Positions 40,089 to 50,322 of a DNA stretch of 64,000 bases are shown here, one piece after another. The notes under the pieces are model-generated. The model saw only the letters and a program-made list of their open reading frames with translations. It searched no databases and was not told the origin of the DNA. The stretch comes from Enterobacter huaxiensis (lineage in GTDB: Bacteria > Pseudomonadota > Gammaproteobacteria > Enterobacterales > Enterobacteriaceae). The first letter of the stretch is position 1; every line of letters begins with the position of its first letter. Made by a program: the position numbers and the translations under genes. The stretch is taken from the NCBI RefSeq assembly GCF_003594935.2, contig NZ_CP043342.1, positions 3,596,001 through 3,660,000 on the forward strand, in the 5' to 3' direction.

Positions 40089-40106
40089 GTTTTGAGCGGC
40101 CTGATG

Positions 40107-40139
40107 CCCTCACCCTGGCCCTCTCCCACAGGGAGAGGG
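40107..40139. repeat. Palindromic CCCTCACCC-type repeat, copy 4
   Basis: CCCTCACCCTGGCCCTCTCC followed by CACAGGGAGAGGG, preceded by CTGATG, between ybaL and gsk. Same orientation as copies 1 and 2a. Confidence 0.88.
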
Positions 40140-40149
40140 AACAAACACC

Positions 40150-40176
40150 AAAACGGCAACCACTGGTTGCCGTTTT
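40150..40176. terminator. Bidirectional terminator between ybaL and gsk
   Basis: AAAACGGCAACC (40150-40161) pairs with GGTTGCCGTTTT (40165-40176) across a three-base loop, with A and T runs at the two ends, so it can work on both strands. The stem is almost the same as the mnmH terminator at 19546-19572. Confidence 0.92.
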
Positions 40177-40180
40177 GCTT

Positions 40181-41485
40181 TTACCTGTCCCAATACGCCT
40201 CTTCAAGGCTGTCTTCCCGCTCCGGCAGGCCGCGCGTTAAGCGCGGAGAGTGCTGGTTCAGCACCTGGTAGCTCACGCGGTTAGCGTACTTACACACCTG
40301 CGCAAACGACGAATAGGTCAGCCAGCTAAACGTGTGTTTGCTGGAGTTAGGCACGTTGGTTTTGTGGTAGGCATTGGCGGTGATGTCGTGCAGCAGCGCC
40401 GCCAGCGCGCCGTCGCCCGCGCCGTTGGTGTTCATGATCTTCTCCGGCCCGCCCATGTACGGCGCGATGTGAGAGTAGATACGCAGCGGGTTGGTGCAGT
40501 CTTTATGGCGCATACCGCGGCTGAACTCGTACTGGTTGAACTCGGCAATCGCTCCCGGCAGCAGCGGGTGCTGGGTTTTTCGCTTGCTCTCTTCTTCCGT
40601 GAAGCCCGCCATATACAGGCCAACCGGTCCGGCGGTGCAGAGCACCAGATCCACCCAGTCCAGCGCTTTATCAGACGCCAGCAGCGGATCGCTCTCGCCG
40701 GTTAACGCTTCTGCCTCTTCTTCGTTCATCGCCAGAATCGAAACGTGCTCCTTCAGGAAGGCTTGCCACCACTCCGGGTTGTCGGCAATGACGAATTTCG
40801 TCCCCAGCGTCAGAACAACAGGAACGTCATATTTTTTCGCATACTCAATCGCCTTCATGGTCGCTTCCGGCATCGGCTCGCCCGGCTTGCAGCGCACCAG
40901 ATAGGAGGTCAGCACCAGCGCAGAAGCGCCCGCGATAACCGCTTCCGGAATACTCTCTGCGCGCAGCTTGTTCATGTGGCCCGGGCTGATGGCAAAGGTA
41001 CGCTCACCGGATTCGCCGATCAGGGTAAAGCAGCGGCCAATCGGCCCGTCGACGCCCTGCAGGTAGTTCAGGTCGGTACGGCTGGAGGTGTTGCACAGGT
41101 AGCGGTAGGCGTAGCCGCCGATTTCGATATTGCTGCACATCACGCCCAGCAGGACCGAGCGGTCGTCCGCCAGCACCGAGTAGTTGTGCATAGTGTTGCC
41201 GATGGTGCCACCGGCAAACTGGTGGGTGATCAGGTTTTCACGCACCAGCTCCTGATACAGAGCTTCGGCAACGTCGTCTTCAATGACCAGCGAATGCCCG
41301 GCGCTCAGACCGTAACGCGCAACAAACGCATCATCCACTTTGGCTTCAATATCCACCAGCGTCTGGTCGATACCCACCACCCATGCGGCGCTGGTTTCGT
41401 TTACCGGCTGAATTTGCTGCAGGAGCGGATCGCGAGCGTTGACGGGGAAATAGTGCTTGGATTTACGTTTACCGGGAAATTTCAT
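40181..41485 (-). CDS. gsk: Inosine-guanosine kinase
   Basis: A PfkB-family kinase that phosphorylates guanosine and inosine in purine salvage. From ATG 41485 (MKFPGKRKSKHYFP) it has 434 residues, the E. coli length. The C-terminal PfkB signature with the catalytic aspartate is NTNGAGDGALAALL. The esterase gene aes, which lies between gsk and hemH in E. coli K-12, is missing here. Confidence 0.96.
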   Translation of the reverse strand: MKFPGKRKSKHYFPVNARDPLLQQIQPVNETSAAWVVGIDQTLVDIEAKVDDAFVARYGLSAGHSLVIEDDVAEALYQELVRENLITHQFAGGTIGNTMHNYSVLADDRSVLLGVMCSNIEIGGYAYRYLCNTSSRTDLNYLQGVDGPIGRCFTLIGESGERTFAISPGHMNKLRAESIPEAVIAGASALVLTSYLVRCKPGEPMPEATMKAIEYAKKYDVPVVLTLGTKFVIADNPEWWQAFLKEHVSILAMNEEEAEALTGESDPLLASDKALDWVDLVLCTAGPVGLYMAGFTEEESKRKTQHPLLPGAIAEFNQYEFSRGMRHKDCTNPLRIYSHIAPYMGGPEKIMNTNGAGDGALAALLHDITANAYHKTNVPNSSKHTFSWLTYSSFAQVCKYANRVSYQVLNQHSPRLTRGLPEREDSLEEAYWDR

Positions 41486-41547
41486 GGTCTGAACTGTGCA
41501 AGGAATAGAAGCCGGGAATGGTAGCACAAACCCGGCCTGTAGCGCGA

Positions 41548-42510
41548 TCAGCGGCTGTTCGTCACCAGCGAGACCATCATATCGATATGCTCAGGAGAGT
41601 CGTTAAGCGCCGGAATATACTCGTACTTTTCTCCGCCCGCTACGAGGAAGAACTCTTTATTTTGTACGGCAATCTCTTCCAGAGTTTCCAGACAGTCTGC
41701 CGAGAAGCCCGGCGACATCACCTGAATATGCTTCACGCCCTTCTCGCCCAGCATTTTGAGGGTTTCGTCAGTATACGGCGTTAGCCACGGCTCGCGGCCA
41801 AAGCGCGACTGGAAGGTCATCATCACCTTCTCCGGCGGCAGGCCGAGCGCGGAGACCAGCTCGCGCGTAGTATCGCGACAGCGCTGCGGGTAGTCGTCGC
41901 CTTCATCGGCGAAGCGCTGCGGAATGCCGTGATAGGAAAGCAGCAGCAGATCCGGCTCGCCGTGCTTCTCAAACGACGCGCGCGCGCTGCTGGCGAGGGC
42001 CTTGATGTACAGATCGTTATCCGCGTAGTCGCGAATAAAGGTCACCGCAGGAATGCGTCGACGCGTCTTCAGAATTCGCGCCAGCTCGTCCCAGACGGCG
42101 GCCACCGTGGAGCAGGAATACTGCGGATAGAGCGCCAGCACCACAATGTGTTCAACGCCCTGCGCGAGCAGTGCGTCCACCGCGCTTTTCAGCGAGGGTT
42201 TACCGTAGCTCATGCCGAGCGCAACGGGCATATCCGGCAGGCGGGCGGCCAGCGCTTTTTCCTGACGGCGGCTGTACACCATCAGCGGCGAGCCCTCCTC
42301 CATCCAGACGGACTGGTAAAGTTTTGCCACGCGCGGAGAACGAATCGGCAGAATGACGCCACGCAGCAGCGGCCACCACAGCAGTCTAGGGGTATCCACA
42401 ACGCGCGTATCGCTCAGAAACTGACGCAGATAACGGCTTACCGCTGCGGGGGTGGGGGCTTCGGGGGTACCTAAATTGGCAAGCAGGATGCCGGTTTTTG
42501 CCTGACTCAT
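41548..42510 (-). CDS. hemH: Ferrochelatase
   Basis: HemH inserts ferrous iron into protoporphyrin IX, the last step of haem synthesis, at the inner-membrane surface. The 320-residue protein begins [15 protein letters not shown] and contains the active-site histidine in [11 protein letters not shown] and the conserved [16 protein letters not shown] stretch. Length equals E. coli HemH. It lies 62 bases from gsk on the same strand. Confidence 0.97.
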   Translation of the reverse strand: MSQAKTGILLANLGTPEAPTPAAVSRYLRQFLSDTRVVDTPRLLWWPLLRGVILPIRSPRVAKLYQSVWMEEGSPLMVYSRRQEKALAARLPDMPVALGMSYGKPSLKSAVDALLAQGVEHIVVLALYPQYSCSTVAAVWDELARILKTRRRIPAVTFIRDYADNDLYIKALASSARASFEKHGEPDLLLLSYHGIPQRFADEGDDYPQRCRDTTRELVSALGLPPEKVMMTFQSRFGREPWLTPYTDETLKMLGEKGVKHIQVMSPGFSADCLETLEEIAVQNKEFFLVAGGEKYEYIPALNDSPEHIDMMVSLVTNSR

Positions 42511-42635
42511 TCACGCCTCATAACCATTTGACTGGCTGATGATTGTATCTGAAAAGCGCGTAAACGGAACCAATTGCAGTGAAAGGGAAAATGGGAATTT
42601 TTCTCACCCGGAGAACCCGGGTGAGAGCGGTGCAG

Positions 42636-43313
<678 letters not shown>

Positions 43314-43416
43314 TCAAAAGCGCTAAACAATACCATCAGAACGGACGTGGCTCAAGGAAGGCGGGGAGGCTGAAACGGTTAAGGGGGGAGATAATTTGGG
43401 ATAGTGCTGTCTGGTG

Positions 43417-43448
43417 CCCTCACCCCGGCCCTCTCCTACGGGAGAGGG
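43417..43448. repeat. Palindromic CCCTCACCC-type repeat, copy 5
   Basis: CCCTCACCCCGGCCCTCTCC followed by TACGGGAGAGGG, between adk and htpG, 26 bases downstream of the htpG stop on that gene's strand. It is preceded by CTGGTG, one base different from the CTGATG of other copies. Confidence 0.88.
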
Positions 43449-43473
43449 AGAAGACCAGGGGAGGCGTGGTCAA

Positions 43474-45348
43474 TTACGCCAGCAGCAGCGCATTCACACG
43501 CTTAATGAACAGGTTAGGATCTTCCAGCGTGCCGCGCTCGGCCAGCAGGGACTGATCCAGCAGCAGCTCAACCCACTCGGCGAAGCGTGCTTCGTCCTGG
43601 GTATCCGCCGCGCGTTTCACCAGCGGGTGATCCGGGTTCAGCTCGAAGATATATTTCACTTCCGGCATCGCCTGGCCCGCAGCCGCGAACAGTTTCGCCA
43701 TCTGGGTGCCCATCTCGTCCGCATCGGTGGTAACGATCGCCGGGGTGTCGGTCAGACGGTGCGTGAAGCGCACCTCTTTCACGCGCTCGCCCAGCAGAGT
43801 TTTCACGCGCTCAACGAACGGCTCCAGCGCCTTCTCGGCCTCTTTCGCGCTTTCGTCCACTTCATCCGCCAGCTTGTCGATGGACTCGTCGGCTTTGGCC
43901 ACGGACTGGAAGGATTTACCGTCGAACTCGGTCAGGTAGTTCATCATCCACTCGTCGATGCGGTCAGAAAGCAGCAGCACTTCGATGCCTTTCTTACGCA
44001 GCAGCTCCAGGTGCGGGCTGCTCTTCGCCGCAGCGTAGCTGTCTGCGGTGATGTAGTAGATCTTCTCCTGCCCGTCTTTCATACGGGAGATATAGTCTTC
44101 GAGCGATACGGTCTGCTCGGAGGAGTCGGTATGCGTAGAAGCAAAGCGCAGCAGTTTAGCGATGGTTTCTACGTTCGCCGTGTCTTCCGCCGGGCCTTCT
44201 TTCAGCACCAGGCCGAACTGTTTCCAGAAGGTCTGGTATTTTTCCGCGTCGTCTTTCGCCAGTTTTTCCAGCATCTGCAGCGTACGCTTGGTCAGCGCGT
44301 TGCGCAGGTTGCGGGTCACCGTGCTGTCCTGCAGAATTTCACGCGAAACGTTCAGCGGCAGATCGTTGGAGTCGATCAGGCCGCGGGTGAAGCGCAGGTA
44401 GTTCGGCATGAACTGCTCGGCGTCATCCATGATGAACACGCGCTGCACGTACAGCTTCAGGCCGTGCTTGTGATCGCGGTTCCACATATCCCACGGTGCC
44501 TGCGCCGGGATGTACAGCAGGCTGGTGTACTCCTGCTTCCCTTCCACGCGGTTGTGGCTCCAGGTCAGCGGGTCGGTAAAGTCGTGGGCAATGTGCTTAT
44601 AGAATTCGTTATATTCGTCGTCTTTGATTTCAGACTTGTTGCGCGTCCACAGGGCCTGCGCCTTGTTGATTTTCTCCCAGGAGACCACGGTTTCACCGTC
44701 CTGCTCTTCCTGTTTCTCAATCTCAACCGGCAGCGCAATGTGATCGGAATACTTGCTGATGATGGAGCGCACGCGCCAGTCGTTCAGGAAATCATCTTCG
44801 CCTTCGCGCAGGTGCAGGGTGATTTCGGTGCCGCGATCCGCTTTGGTGATGTCATCAACGGTGTATTCGCCCTCACCGTGGGATTCCCACAGCACGCCGT
44901 TTTCCGCGCTGTCGCCCGCCGCGCGGGTACGCACGGTGACTTTGTCCGCCACGATAAACGCCGAGTAGAAGCCCACGCCAAACTGGCCGATCAGCTGGCT
45001 GTCTTTCGCCTGGTCTGAGCCCATGGACTCAAGGAAGGATTTGGTGCCGGATTTGGCAATTGTCCCGAGGTGGTCAATCACCTCATCACGGTTCATACCA
45101 ATGCCGTTATCGGCGATGGTCAGAGTGCGGTTCTCTTTATTGAAAGAGACGCGCACGCGCAGCTCGCCGTCGCCTTCATACAGATCCGGGTTCGACAGCG
45201 CGCGGAAGCGCAGCTTGTCCGCCGCATCGGATGCGTTGGAAATCAGCTCGCGCAGGAAGATTTCTTTATTGGAATACAGGGAATGGATCATCAGGTGCAG
45301 AAGCTGTTTTACTTCTGACTGGAAACCACGGGTTTCTTGTCCTTTCAT
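43474..45348 (-). CDS. htpG: HtpG (bacterial Hsp90) chaperone
   Basis: A 624-residue cytosolic dimeric chaperone. The N-terminal GHKL ATPase domain has [20 protein letters not shown] and [11 protein letters not shown] (residues 1 to about 215). The middle domain and the C-terminal dimerisation domain follow, with no acidic C-terminal tail of the eukaryotic kind. Length matches E. coli HtpG. Heat-shock control is expected, but I did not identify a sigma-32 promoter with confidence. Confidence 0.98.
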   Translation of the reverse strand: MKGQETRGFQSEVKQLLHLMIHSLYSNKEIFLRELISNASDAADKLRFRALSNPDLYEGDGELRVRVSFNKENRTLTIADNGIGMNRDEVIDHLGTIAKSGTKSFLESMGSDQAKDSQLIGQFGVGFYSAFIVADKVTVRTRAAGDSAENGVLWESHGEGEYTVDDITKADRGTEITLHLREGEDDFLNDWRVRSIISKYSDHIALPVEIEKQEEQDGETVVSWEKINKAQALWTRNKSEIKDDEYNEFYKHIAHDFTDPLTWSHNRVEGKQEYTSLLYIPAQAPWDMWNRDHKHGLKLYVQRVFIMDDAEQFMPNYLRFTRGLIDSNDLPLNVSREILQDSTVTRNLRNALTKRTLQMLEKLAKDDAEKYQTFWKQFGLVLKEGPAEDTANVETIAKLLRFASTHTDSSEQTVSLEDYISRMKDGQEKIYYITADSYAAAKSSPHLELLRKKGIEVLLLSDRIDEWMMNYLTEFDGKSFQSVAKADESIDKLADEVDESAKEAEKALEPFVERVKTLLGERVKEVRFTHRLTDTPAIVTTDADEMGTQMAKLFAAAGQAMPEVKYIFELNPDHPLVKRAADTQDEARFAEWVELLLDQSLLAERGTLEDPNLFIKRVNALLLA

Positions 45349-45458
45349 CTAAGTCGACCTCAACAATGCCATTTAATGGGGTTTTAAAACGTTGAGTGAG
45401 AGATGGGGATAAGGGGGAGAATTTTCAAGCGGAGGCCACAAATGCAGCCTCCGTTTGG

Positions 45459-46063
45459 TCAGAAAATAATCTTGTGACGCCCGGCCAGAGAGTGCGACAG
45501 CGTGGTGCCGTCGACCATTTCCAGCTCGCCGCCTACCGGCACGCCGTGGGCGATGCGGCTGGCGTCAACGCCGTACTGTGAGCACAGCTCGGCGATGTAG
45601 TTGGCGGTCGCCTCCCCTTCCACCGTCGGGTTGGTGGCGAGGATCACTTCTTTGATGGTCTCGGACTCAAGACGCTGTTCAAGGCGGTCAAGACCGATAT
45701 CATCCGGGCCGATGCCGTCCAGCGGGGAGAGATGCCCCATCAGCACGAAATAGCGGCCGGAAAACTGCCCGGTTTGTTCGATGGCGTAGATGTCCGCAGG
45801 ACTCTCCACCACGCAAATCTGACCATTTTCCTGGCGACGCGGGTTCGTACAGATGTTACACACGTCCTGCTCTGTAAAGGTACGGCAATCCGCACAGTGA
45901 CCAATTTCTGACATGGCGCGGGTCAGAGCCTGCGCCAGGCGCATCCCGCCGCTGCGGTCGCGCTGCAGGAGCGTGAACGCCATGCGCTGCGCCGACTTCG
46001 GGCCAACGCCCGGCAGGCAGCGCAGTGCTTCCATTAGCTGCGTGAGCAGCGGACTGGTTTGCA

Positions 46064-46064
<1 letters not shown>
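45459..46064 (-). CDS. recR: RecR recombination mediator
   Basis: RecR works with RecO and RecF to load RecA on gapped DNA. The 201-residue protein has an N-terminal helix-hairpin-helix ([16 protein letters not shown]), a four-cysteine zinc finger (CADCRTF and CNICTN), a Toprim domain with the VVESPADI motif, and a C-terminal Walker-B-like region. Its ATG shares one base with the ybaB stop (TGATG), implying coupling. Confidence 0.97.
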
Positions 46065-46411
<347 letters not shown>

Positions 46412-46449
46412 TCACGTTTAAGGATTACAACCGTAAGTCAGACTCACGA

Positions 46450-48375
46450 TCAAATGGGGCGAATACTCTCTTCATCCAGATCGGCGTCGAAGAACCGGCG
46501 CAGAGTCTGGATGTTGTTATCCGCGATTATCGACTCACGCGCCTGCGCGAGCTTCTCTTCATAAATAGCCTGACGCCACTCCAGCGGCGTTCGCACCGCC
46601 GGATTATCATCTTCAATGATAGTCAATTCAACCGGCACGCCCTGTACTGCGGCGAGCGCCTCCGCCAGCGCCTTTTGTGCGCCAGGGGAGTTCAGGTGCC
46701 GCTGGCTGGGACGCAGATGCAGACGCACCTGATTGCCTTCCTGCTCTTTCCAGGCGTTCAGCGCAACCTGCTCAACCAGCTTCGGCAGCTGCAGCCTGCT
46801 GACCTCAGCGGCCCAGGCATCGCGTTCGATAGACTCTTCGGCGAGCTTCGCGGAAAGCTCCGGCGTCTTTTCATGCTCAAGCGCTTTCTTCAGCGCTTTT
46901 GGCGTGGCAACCTCTTCCTTCACCGTCTCGATGATGGTGGTCGCCTTCCAGCGGTATGCCTCTTCTTTCGCCGGGGCTTTTTGCTCGAGCGCGGACGGTG
47001 TCGGGCGCGACTGTACGCGCTCCGTTACCGAGGCCAGTCGTTCAAGCGCGGCGTTGTTAACCGGCCGCGCTCTTGAAGGCGCTGCCGGTTCACTCTTTTT
47101 TGGTTTGGTTGCTCCCTGCGCACGCTGCAGCTGGCTTCGTGCGGCAAGCACCGAACTGGTGGCATCCGACAGCGGCACGTTTTGCGGCGGCGGCGTCGGC
47201 TGCGGTGTCACCTGCTGCGGCGACATCACGGCCGTGGGTGCGGCCGGCGCGAAAGACTGCCGCGACACCTCCGGCTCCGGCAGCGGCATGCGCGGGTGGA
47301 ATGCCAGCGCGCGCAGCAGCGTCATTTCAACGCCCATGCGGCGGTCCGGTGCGAACGGCAGCTCTTTGCGGCCAATCAGCAGCGTCTGGTAGTAAAGTTG
47401 AACGTCAGCAGGCGGTACGGTACGGGCAAGCTCACGCATCCGGTGTTCGATGGTCGCCATATCCGCGCCAATCGCCGACGGAGAGAGCTGCAGCATGGCC
47501 ACACGGTGCAGCAGGCTGAGCATTTCGACCAGCAGCGCTTCCCATTCCACACCGCGGGCGGCGGCGGCATTCACCAGCGACATCACCAGCTCACCGTTGG
47601 CGGCAATCATCGCTTCGATAAGCGACAGCGCCTGATCGTCGTCGAGCGTGCCGAGCATGGTGCTGACCGCGTCGGTCGAGAGCTTGCCGTCACCGCTGGC
47701 AATCGCCTGGTCGGTCAGGCTCAGTGCATCACGCAGGCTGCCGTCGGCCGCGCGGGCCAGCAGCTGCAGAGCGCGCGGTTCGTGGACAATTTTCTCTTCA
47801 TCAAGAATGTGTTCCAGCTGAGCGCGGATCTGTTCGACGTCCAGCGCCTTCAGGTGGAACTGCAGGCAGCGCGACAGGATCGTGACCGGCAGCTTTTGCG
47901 GATCGGTGGTCGCCAGCAGGAACTTCACGTGCGCGGGCGGCTCTTCCAGCGTCTTCAGCAGGGCGTTAAAGCTGTGGCGAGACAGCATGTGCACTTCATC
48001 AATCAGGTAGACCTTGAAGCGGCCGCGCGCCGGGGCGTACTGCACGTTATCCAGCAGGTCGCGAGTGTCTTCCACTTTGGTGCGCGAGGCGGCGTCGATT
48101 TCGATCAGGTCGACAAAACGCCCCTGCTCGATTTCACGGCAGTTATCGCACACGCCGCACGGCGTGGCGGTGATCCCGGTTTCGCAGTTCAAACCTTTTG
48201 CCAGCAAGCGGGCAATAGAGGTTTTTCCGACGCCGCGGGTGCCGGAGAAAAGATAGGCGTGATGGATGCGACCTAGCGACAAGCCGTTCGCCAGGGCCGT
48301 CAGCACATGTTCCTGACCGACAACGTCAGCAAAGGTTTGTGGTCGCCATTTACGGGCTAACACCTGATAACTCAT
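46450..48375 (-). CDS. dnaX: DNA polymerase III tau subunit
   Basis: The clamp-loader ATPase that also tethers polymerase cores and DnaB. From ATG 48375 (MSYQVLARKWRP) it has 641 residues. Walker A is GTRGVGKTS (about 45-53), the zinc module is a four-cysteine cluster with CGVCDNC, and the sensor region has LIDEVHMLS. A proline-rich linker and the tau-specific C-terminal part (from about residue 430) follow. The frameshift site that makes gamma is described next. Confidence 0.98.
   Translation of the reverse strand: MSYQVLARKWRPQTFADVVGQEHVLTALANGLSLGRIHHAYLFSGTRGVGKTSIARLLAKGLNCETGITATPCGVCDNCREIEQGRFVDLIEIDAASRTKVEDTRDLLDNVQYAPARGRFKVYLIDEVHMLSRHSFNALLKTLEEPPAHVKFLLATTDPQKLPVTILSRCLQFHLKALDVEQIRAQLEHILDEEKIVHEPRALQLLARAADGSLRDALSLTDQAIASGDGKLSTDAVSTMLGTLDDDQALSLIEAMIAANGELVMSLVNAAAARGVEWEALLVEMLSLLHRVAMLQLSPSAIGADMATIEHRMRELARTVPPADVQLYYQTLLIGRKELPFAPDRRMGVEMTLLRALAFHPRMPLPEPEVSRQSFAPAAPTAVMSPQQVTPQPTPPPQNVPLSDATSSVLAARSQLQRAQGATKPKKSEPAAPSRARPVNNAALERLASVTERVQSRPTPSALEQKAPAKEEAYRWKATTIIETVKEEVATPKALKKALEHEKTPELSAKLAEESIERDAWAAEVSRLQLPKLVEQVALNAWKEQEGNQVRLHLRPSQRHLNSPGAQKALAEALAAVQGVPVELTIIEDDNPAVRTPLEWRQAIYEEKLAQARESIIADNNIQTLRRFFDADLDEESIRPI
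47090..48375 (-). CDS. dnaX (gamma): DNA polymerase III gamma subunit by -1 frameshift
   Basis: On the minus strand the slippery heptamer A-AAA-AAG occupies 47101-47095, covering codons 426 and 427. A -1 slip reads AAA AAA GAG TGA, so gamma would have 428 residues, ending in glutamate. The stimulators known from E. coli are both present: AGGGAG ten bases upstream (47112-47117) and a downstream hairpin whose arms are AACCGGC (47084-47090) and GCCGGTT (47059-47065) on the minus strand. Confidence 0.9.
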
Positions 48376-48424
48376 GGGCAGGCTCTGCAACGCTGGAAGG
48401 TGAATTTATGGAGGGGAATGCTAT

Positions 48425-48453
48425 CACAACCTCACTCATTGAGCGAGGTTGTG
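48425..48453. terminator. Hairpin between apt and dnaX
   Basis: CACAACCTC (48425-48433) pairs with GAGGTTGTG (48445-48453) with an 11-base loop that can pair further (CTCATTGAG). It lies in the 88 bases between apt and dnaX, both on the minus strand, and probably ends apt transcripts; there is no T-run. Confidence 0.6.
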
Positions 48454-48463
48454 AGGAACGGGA

Positions 48464-49015
48464 TTAGTGACCCGGGAATGGCACCAGGCTGTAGCTGGTA
48501 ATACCTTGTTTTTCCAGGCGCTGTTCGCCGCCCAGATCGAACAGGTTGATGATGAATGCCGCGTCGGTCACTTCACCACCCAGACGACGGATCAGCTTCA
48601 CGGTCGCTTCGATGGTGCCGCCGGTTGCCAGCAGATCGTCCACCACCAGCACTTTGTCGCCTGGCTTGATGGCATCCACGTGGATTTCCAGCTGATCGGT
48701 GCCGTATTCCAGCTCGTAGCTCTCTGCGATGGTTTCGCGCGGCAGTTTGCGCGGCTTACGCACCGGCACAAAACCTACGCCCATCGCCAGCGCAACCGGT
48801 GCGCCAAACAGGAAGCCGCGGGCTTCGGTACCTACTACTTTGGTGATCCCGGCGTTTTTATAACGCTCCACCAGCAGTTCAATGCTGAGCGCGTACGCTT
48901 TCGGGTCTTCCAGCAAGCTGGTGACATCACGGAAAAGAATGCCAGGCTTTGGGTAGTCCTGGATGCTTTTGATGCTGTTTTTCAGAAATTCAAGCTGCTG
49001 TGCAGTTGCGGTCAT
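48464..49015 (-). CDS. apt: Adenine phosphoribosyltransferase
   Basis: Apt salvages adenine to AMP using PRPP. From ATG 49015 ([13 protein letters not shown]) it has 183 residues, as in E. coli. The PRPP-binding motif is [13 protein letters not shown], and the adenine-binding block [16 protein letters not shown] is near the N-terminus. An earlier start at 49057 adds 14 residues without support. Confidence 0.97.
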   Translation of the reverse strand: MTATAQQLEFLKNSIKSIQDYPKPGILFRDVTSLLEDPKAYALSIELLVERYKNAGITKVVGTEARGFLFGAPVALAMGVGFVPVRKPRKLPRETIAESYELEYGTDQLEIHVDAIKPGDKVLVVDDLLATGGTIEATVKLIRRLGGEVTDAAFIINLFDLGGEQRLEKQGITSYSLVPFPGH

Positions 49016-49166
49016 CGGTTTGTGCCTAAGTGAAACAGTGTTACTCACGGCGCGCAACGAGTCGGTAAAGGTAACAATTGCTTAACCTTTAACCAGGCGC
49101 ACCTGTGCTCGAAAACGGTCGAATTTACTGGCTGTACGCAATAATTGCAACAGCCATGATGAGGCT

Positions 49167-49544
49167 TCAGTGCTTTTGTTGCTTTTCATCCACCACGGGG
49201 ATCCGCCACATGAAGATGAGCAGGCAGGTGAGGATCGCCAGCAGCAGGATGCGCACCCACGTCATTTTTACCAGCCATAGTGAAATGGCGAAGGTTATCA
49301 GTATTATGGCAACCGCGCGCGGTTTAGCACCCGGCGGCATTGCCCGGTGTTTTTGCCAGTAACGCAGATAGCCGCCAAACCAGGAGCGGTAGAGCAGCCA
49401 GTGGTGAAAGCGCGGCGACGAGCGGGCGAAGCACCAGGCCGCCAGCAGGATAAACGGCGTGGTCGGCAACAGGGGCAAAACGACGCCGAGCGTGCCAAGC
49501 ACTACCGCGAGCCAGCCAATGATGATTAAAATAGTACGCTGCAT
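49167..49544 (-). CDS. ybaN: YbaN DUF454 inner-membrane protein
   Basis: A 125-residue membrane protein of the DUF454 family with three to four hydrophobic segments: IIIGWLAVVLGTLGVVLPLL near the N-terminus and two segments near the C-terminus. The LPTTPFILLAAWCFARSSPRF motif region is the family hallmark. Function is not established. The ATG at 49544 (MQRTIL) gives the E. coli length. It is divergent from priC. Confidence 0.93.
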   Translation of the reverse strand: MQRTILIIIGWLAVVLGTLGVVLPLLPTTPFILLAAWCFARSSPRFHHWLLYRSWFGGYLRYWQKHRAMPPGAKPRAVAIILITFAISLWLVKMTWVRILLLAILTCLLIFMWRIPVVDEKQQKH

Positions 49545-49594
49545 AATGCGAATCGTTATCAAACTGAACGGCTACTTTACCACTGGAGAGCGTT

Positions 49595-50122
49595 TTGAAA
49601 ACAGCCCTGCTTCTTGAGACGCTACAAAATCAGCTGATCGCCTTACGCGCGCAGGCCACGCCGCTGATGGGGCACGCCACGCTCAAGCCGCGCTTCGACC
49701 GACAGCTTTTCCGCACCCGCAGTACCCTAATTCAGGATTACCTTGCCGAGGCGCAGCACAATCTCGACGAGCTTCGCCACGCGGTGGAGAACGCACAGCA
49801 GCAGCAGGTGGCATGGCTGGCGGAGCATCTCGCCGAGCAGATCACCGCCCTGCACCGCGAAATCGCTGCATGGCCACTGCGCGCCTGGGACAGCCCTTCG
49901 CCGGGCCTCGGCAAATGGCAGCGCAAGCGGCTGGAGAACCAGGAGTTTGAGCGCCGCCTGTTTGAAATGAAGCGCGAGCGCGAGGCGCGCCTTAACAACA
50001 GCGAGACGCTGGAAGAGCAGCAGCTATTGATGCGCGAGATTAGCGCCCTGGAAGGCCGCATTGCCCGCTGCCGTCAGGCGCTGGATGAGATTGAGCGCGT
50101 TATTGAACGTTTGACCCGTTAA
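49595..50122 (+). CDS. priC: Primosomal replication protein N'' (PriC)
   Basis: PriC helps reload DnaB at stalled forks. The 175-residue, almost all-helical protein is rich in Arg, Gln and Glu, and has the same length as E. coli PriC with recognisable blocks such as [12 protein letters not shown] and [16 protein letters not shown]. The start is TTG at 49595, with GGAGAG upstream; the next in-frame ATG would remove the conserved N-terminus. ybaM follows after 14 bases. Confidence 0.93.
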   Translation: MKTALLLETLQNQLIALRAQATPLMGHATLKPRFDRQLFRTRSTLIQDYLAEAQHNLDELRHAVENAQQQQVAWLAEHLAEQITALHREIAAWPLRAWDSPSPGLGKWQRKRLENQEFERRLFEMKREREARLNNSETLEEQQLLMREISALEGRIARCRQALDEIERVIERLTR

Positions 50123-50136
50123 CAGGAGCCACACAG

Positions 50137-50295
50137 ATGTCACTGGAAAATGCACCCGATGAGGTCAAGCTGGCCGTGGATTTGATTATGCTGCTGGAGA
50201 ACCACGAGCTCCCGGTTGAGACGGTGCTGAAAGCGCTGGAAATTGTGCGGCGGGATTTTGAGGGGAAATTACCCTCACCCCGGCCCTCTCCCTGA
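50137..50295 (+). CDS. ybaM: YbaM (DUF2496) small protein with a repeat-derived C-terminus
   Basis: A 52-residue protein whose first 44 residues ([20 protein letters not shown] onward) match E. coli YbaM, a small DUF2496 protein of unknown role. AGGAG precedes the ATG. From residue 45 the sequence becomes LPSPRPSP and then stops; these codons and the stop are supplied by a copy of the CCCTCACCC-type palindromic repeat (50272-50305). The normal charged C-terminus is therefore lost. It probably shares the priC transcript. Confidence 0.9.
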   Translation: MSLENAPDEVKLAVDLIMLLENHELPVETVLKALEIVRRDFEGKLPSPRPSP

Positions 50296-50305
50296 GGGAG
50301 AGGGG
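50272..50305. repeat. Palindromic CCCTCACCC-type repeat, copy 6 (in ybaM)
   Basis: CCCTCACCCCGGCCCTCTCC followed by CTGAGGGAGAGGGG. The first part is translated as the end of ybaM and the stop codon TGA falls in the loop of the palindrome. It lies between the convergent genes ybaM and mscK. Confidence 0.9.
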
Positions 50306-50322
50306 GAAAACATCCGCAGATG

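Noticed and set aside
43414..45018. Long open frame (534 codons) antisense to htpG
   Set aside because: Shadow of htpG; its product is rich in histidine, arginine and phenylalanine with no family features, and it begins in a repeat.
47182..48276. Open frame of 364 codons antisense to dnaX
   Set aside because: Shadow of a certain gene; arginine- and glutamine-rich low-complexity product with no start signal.
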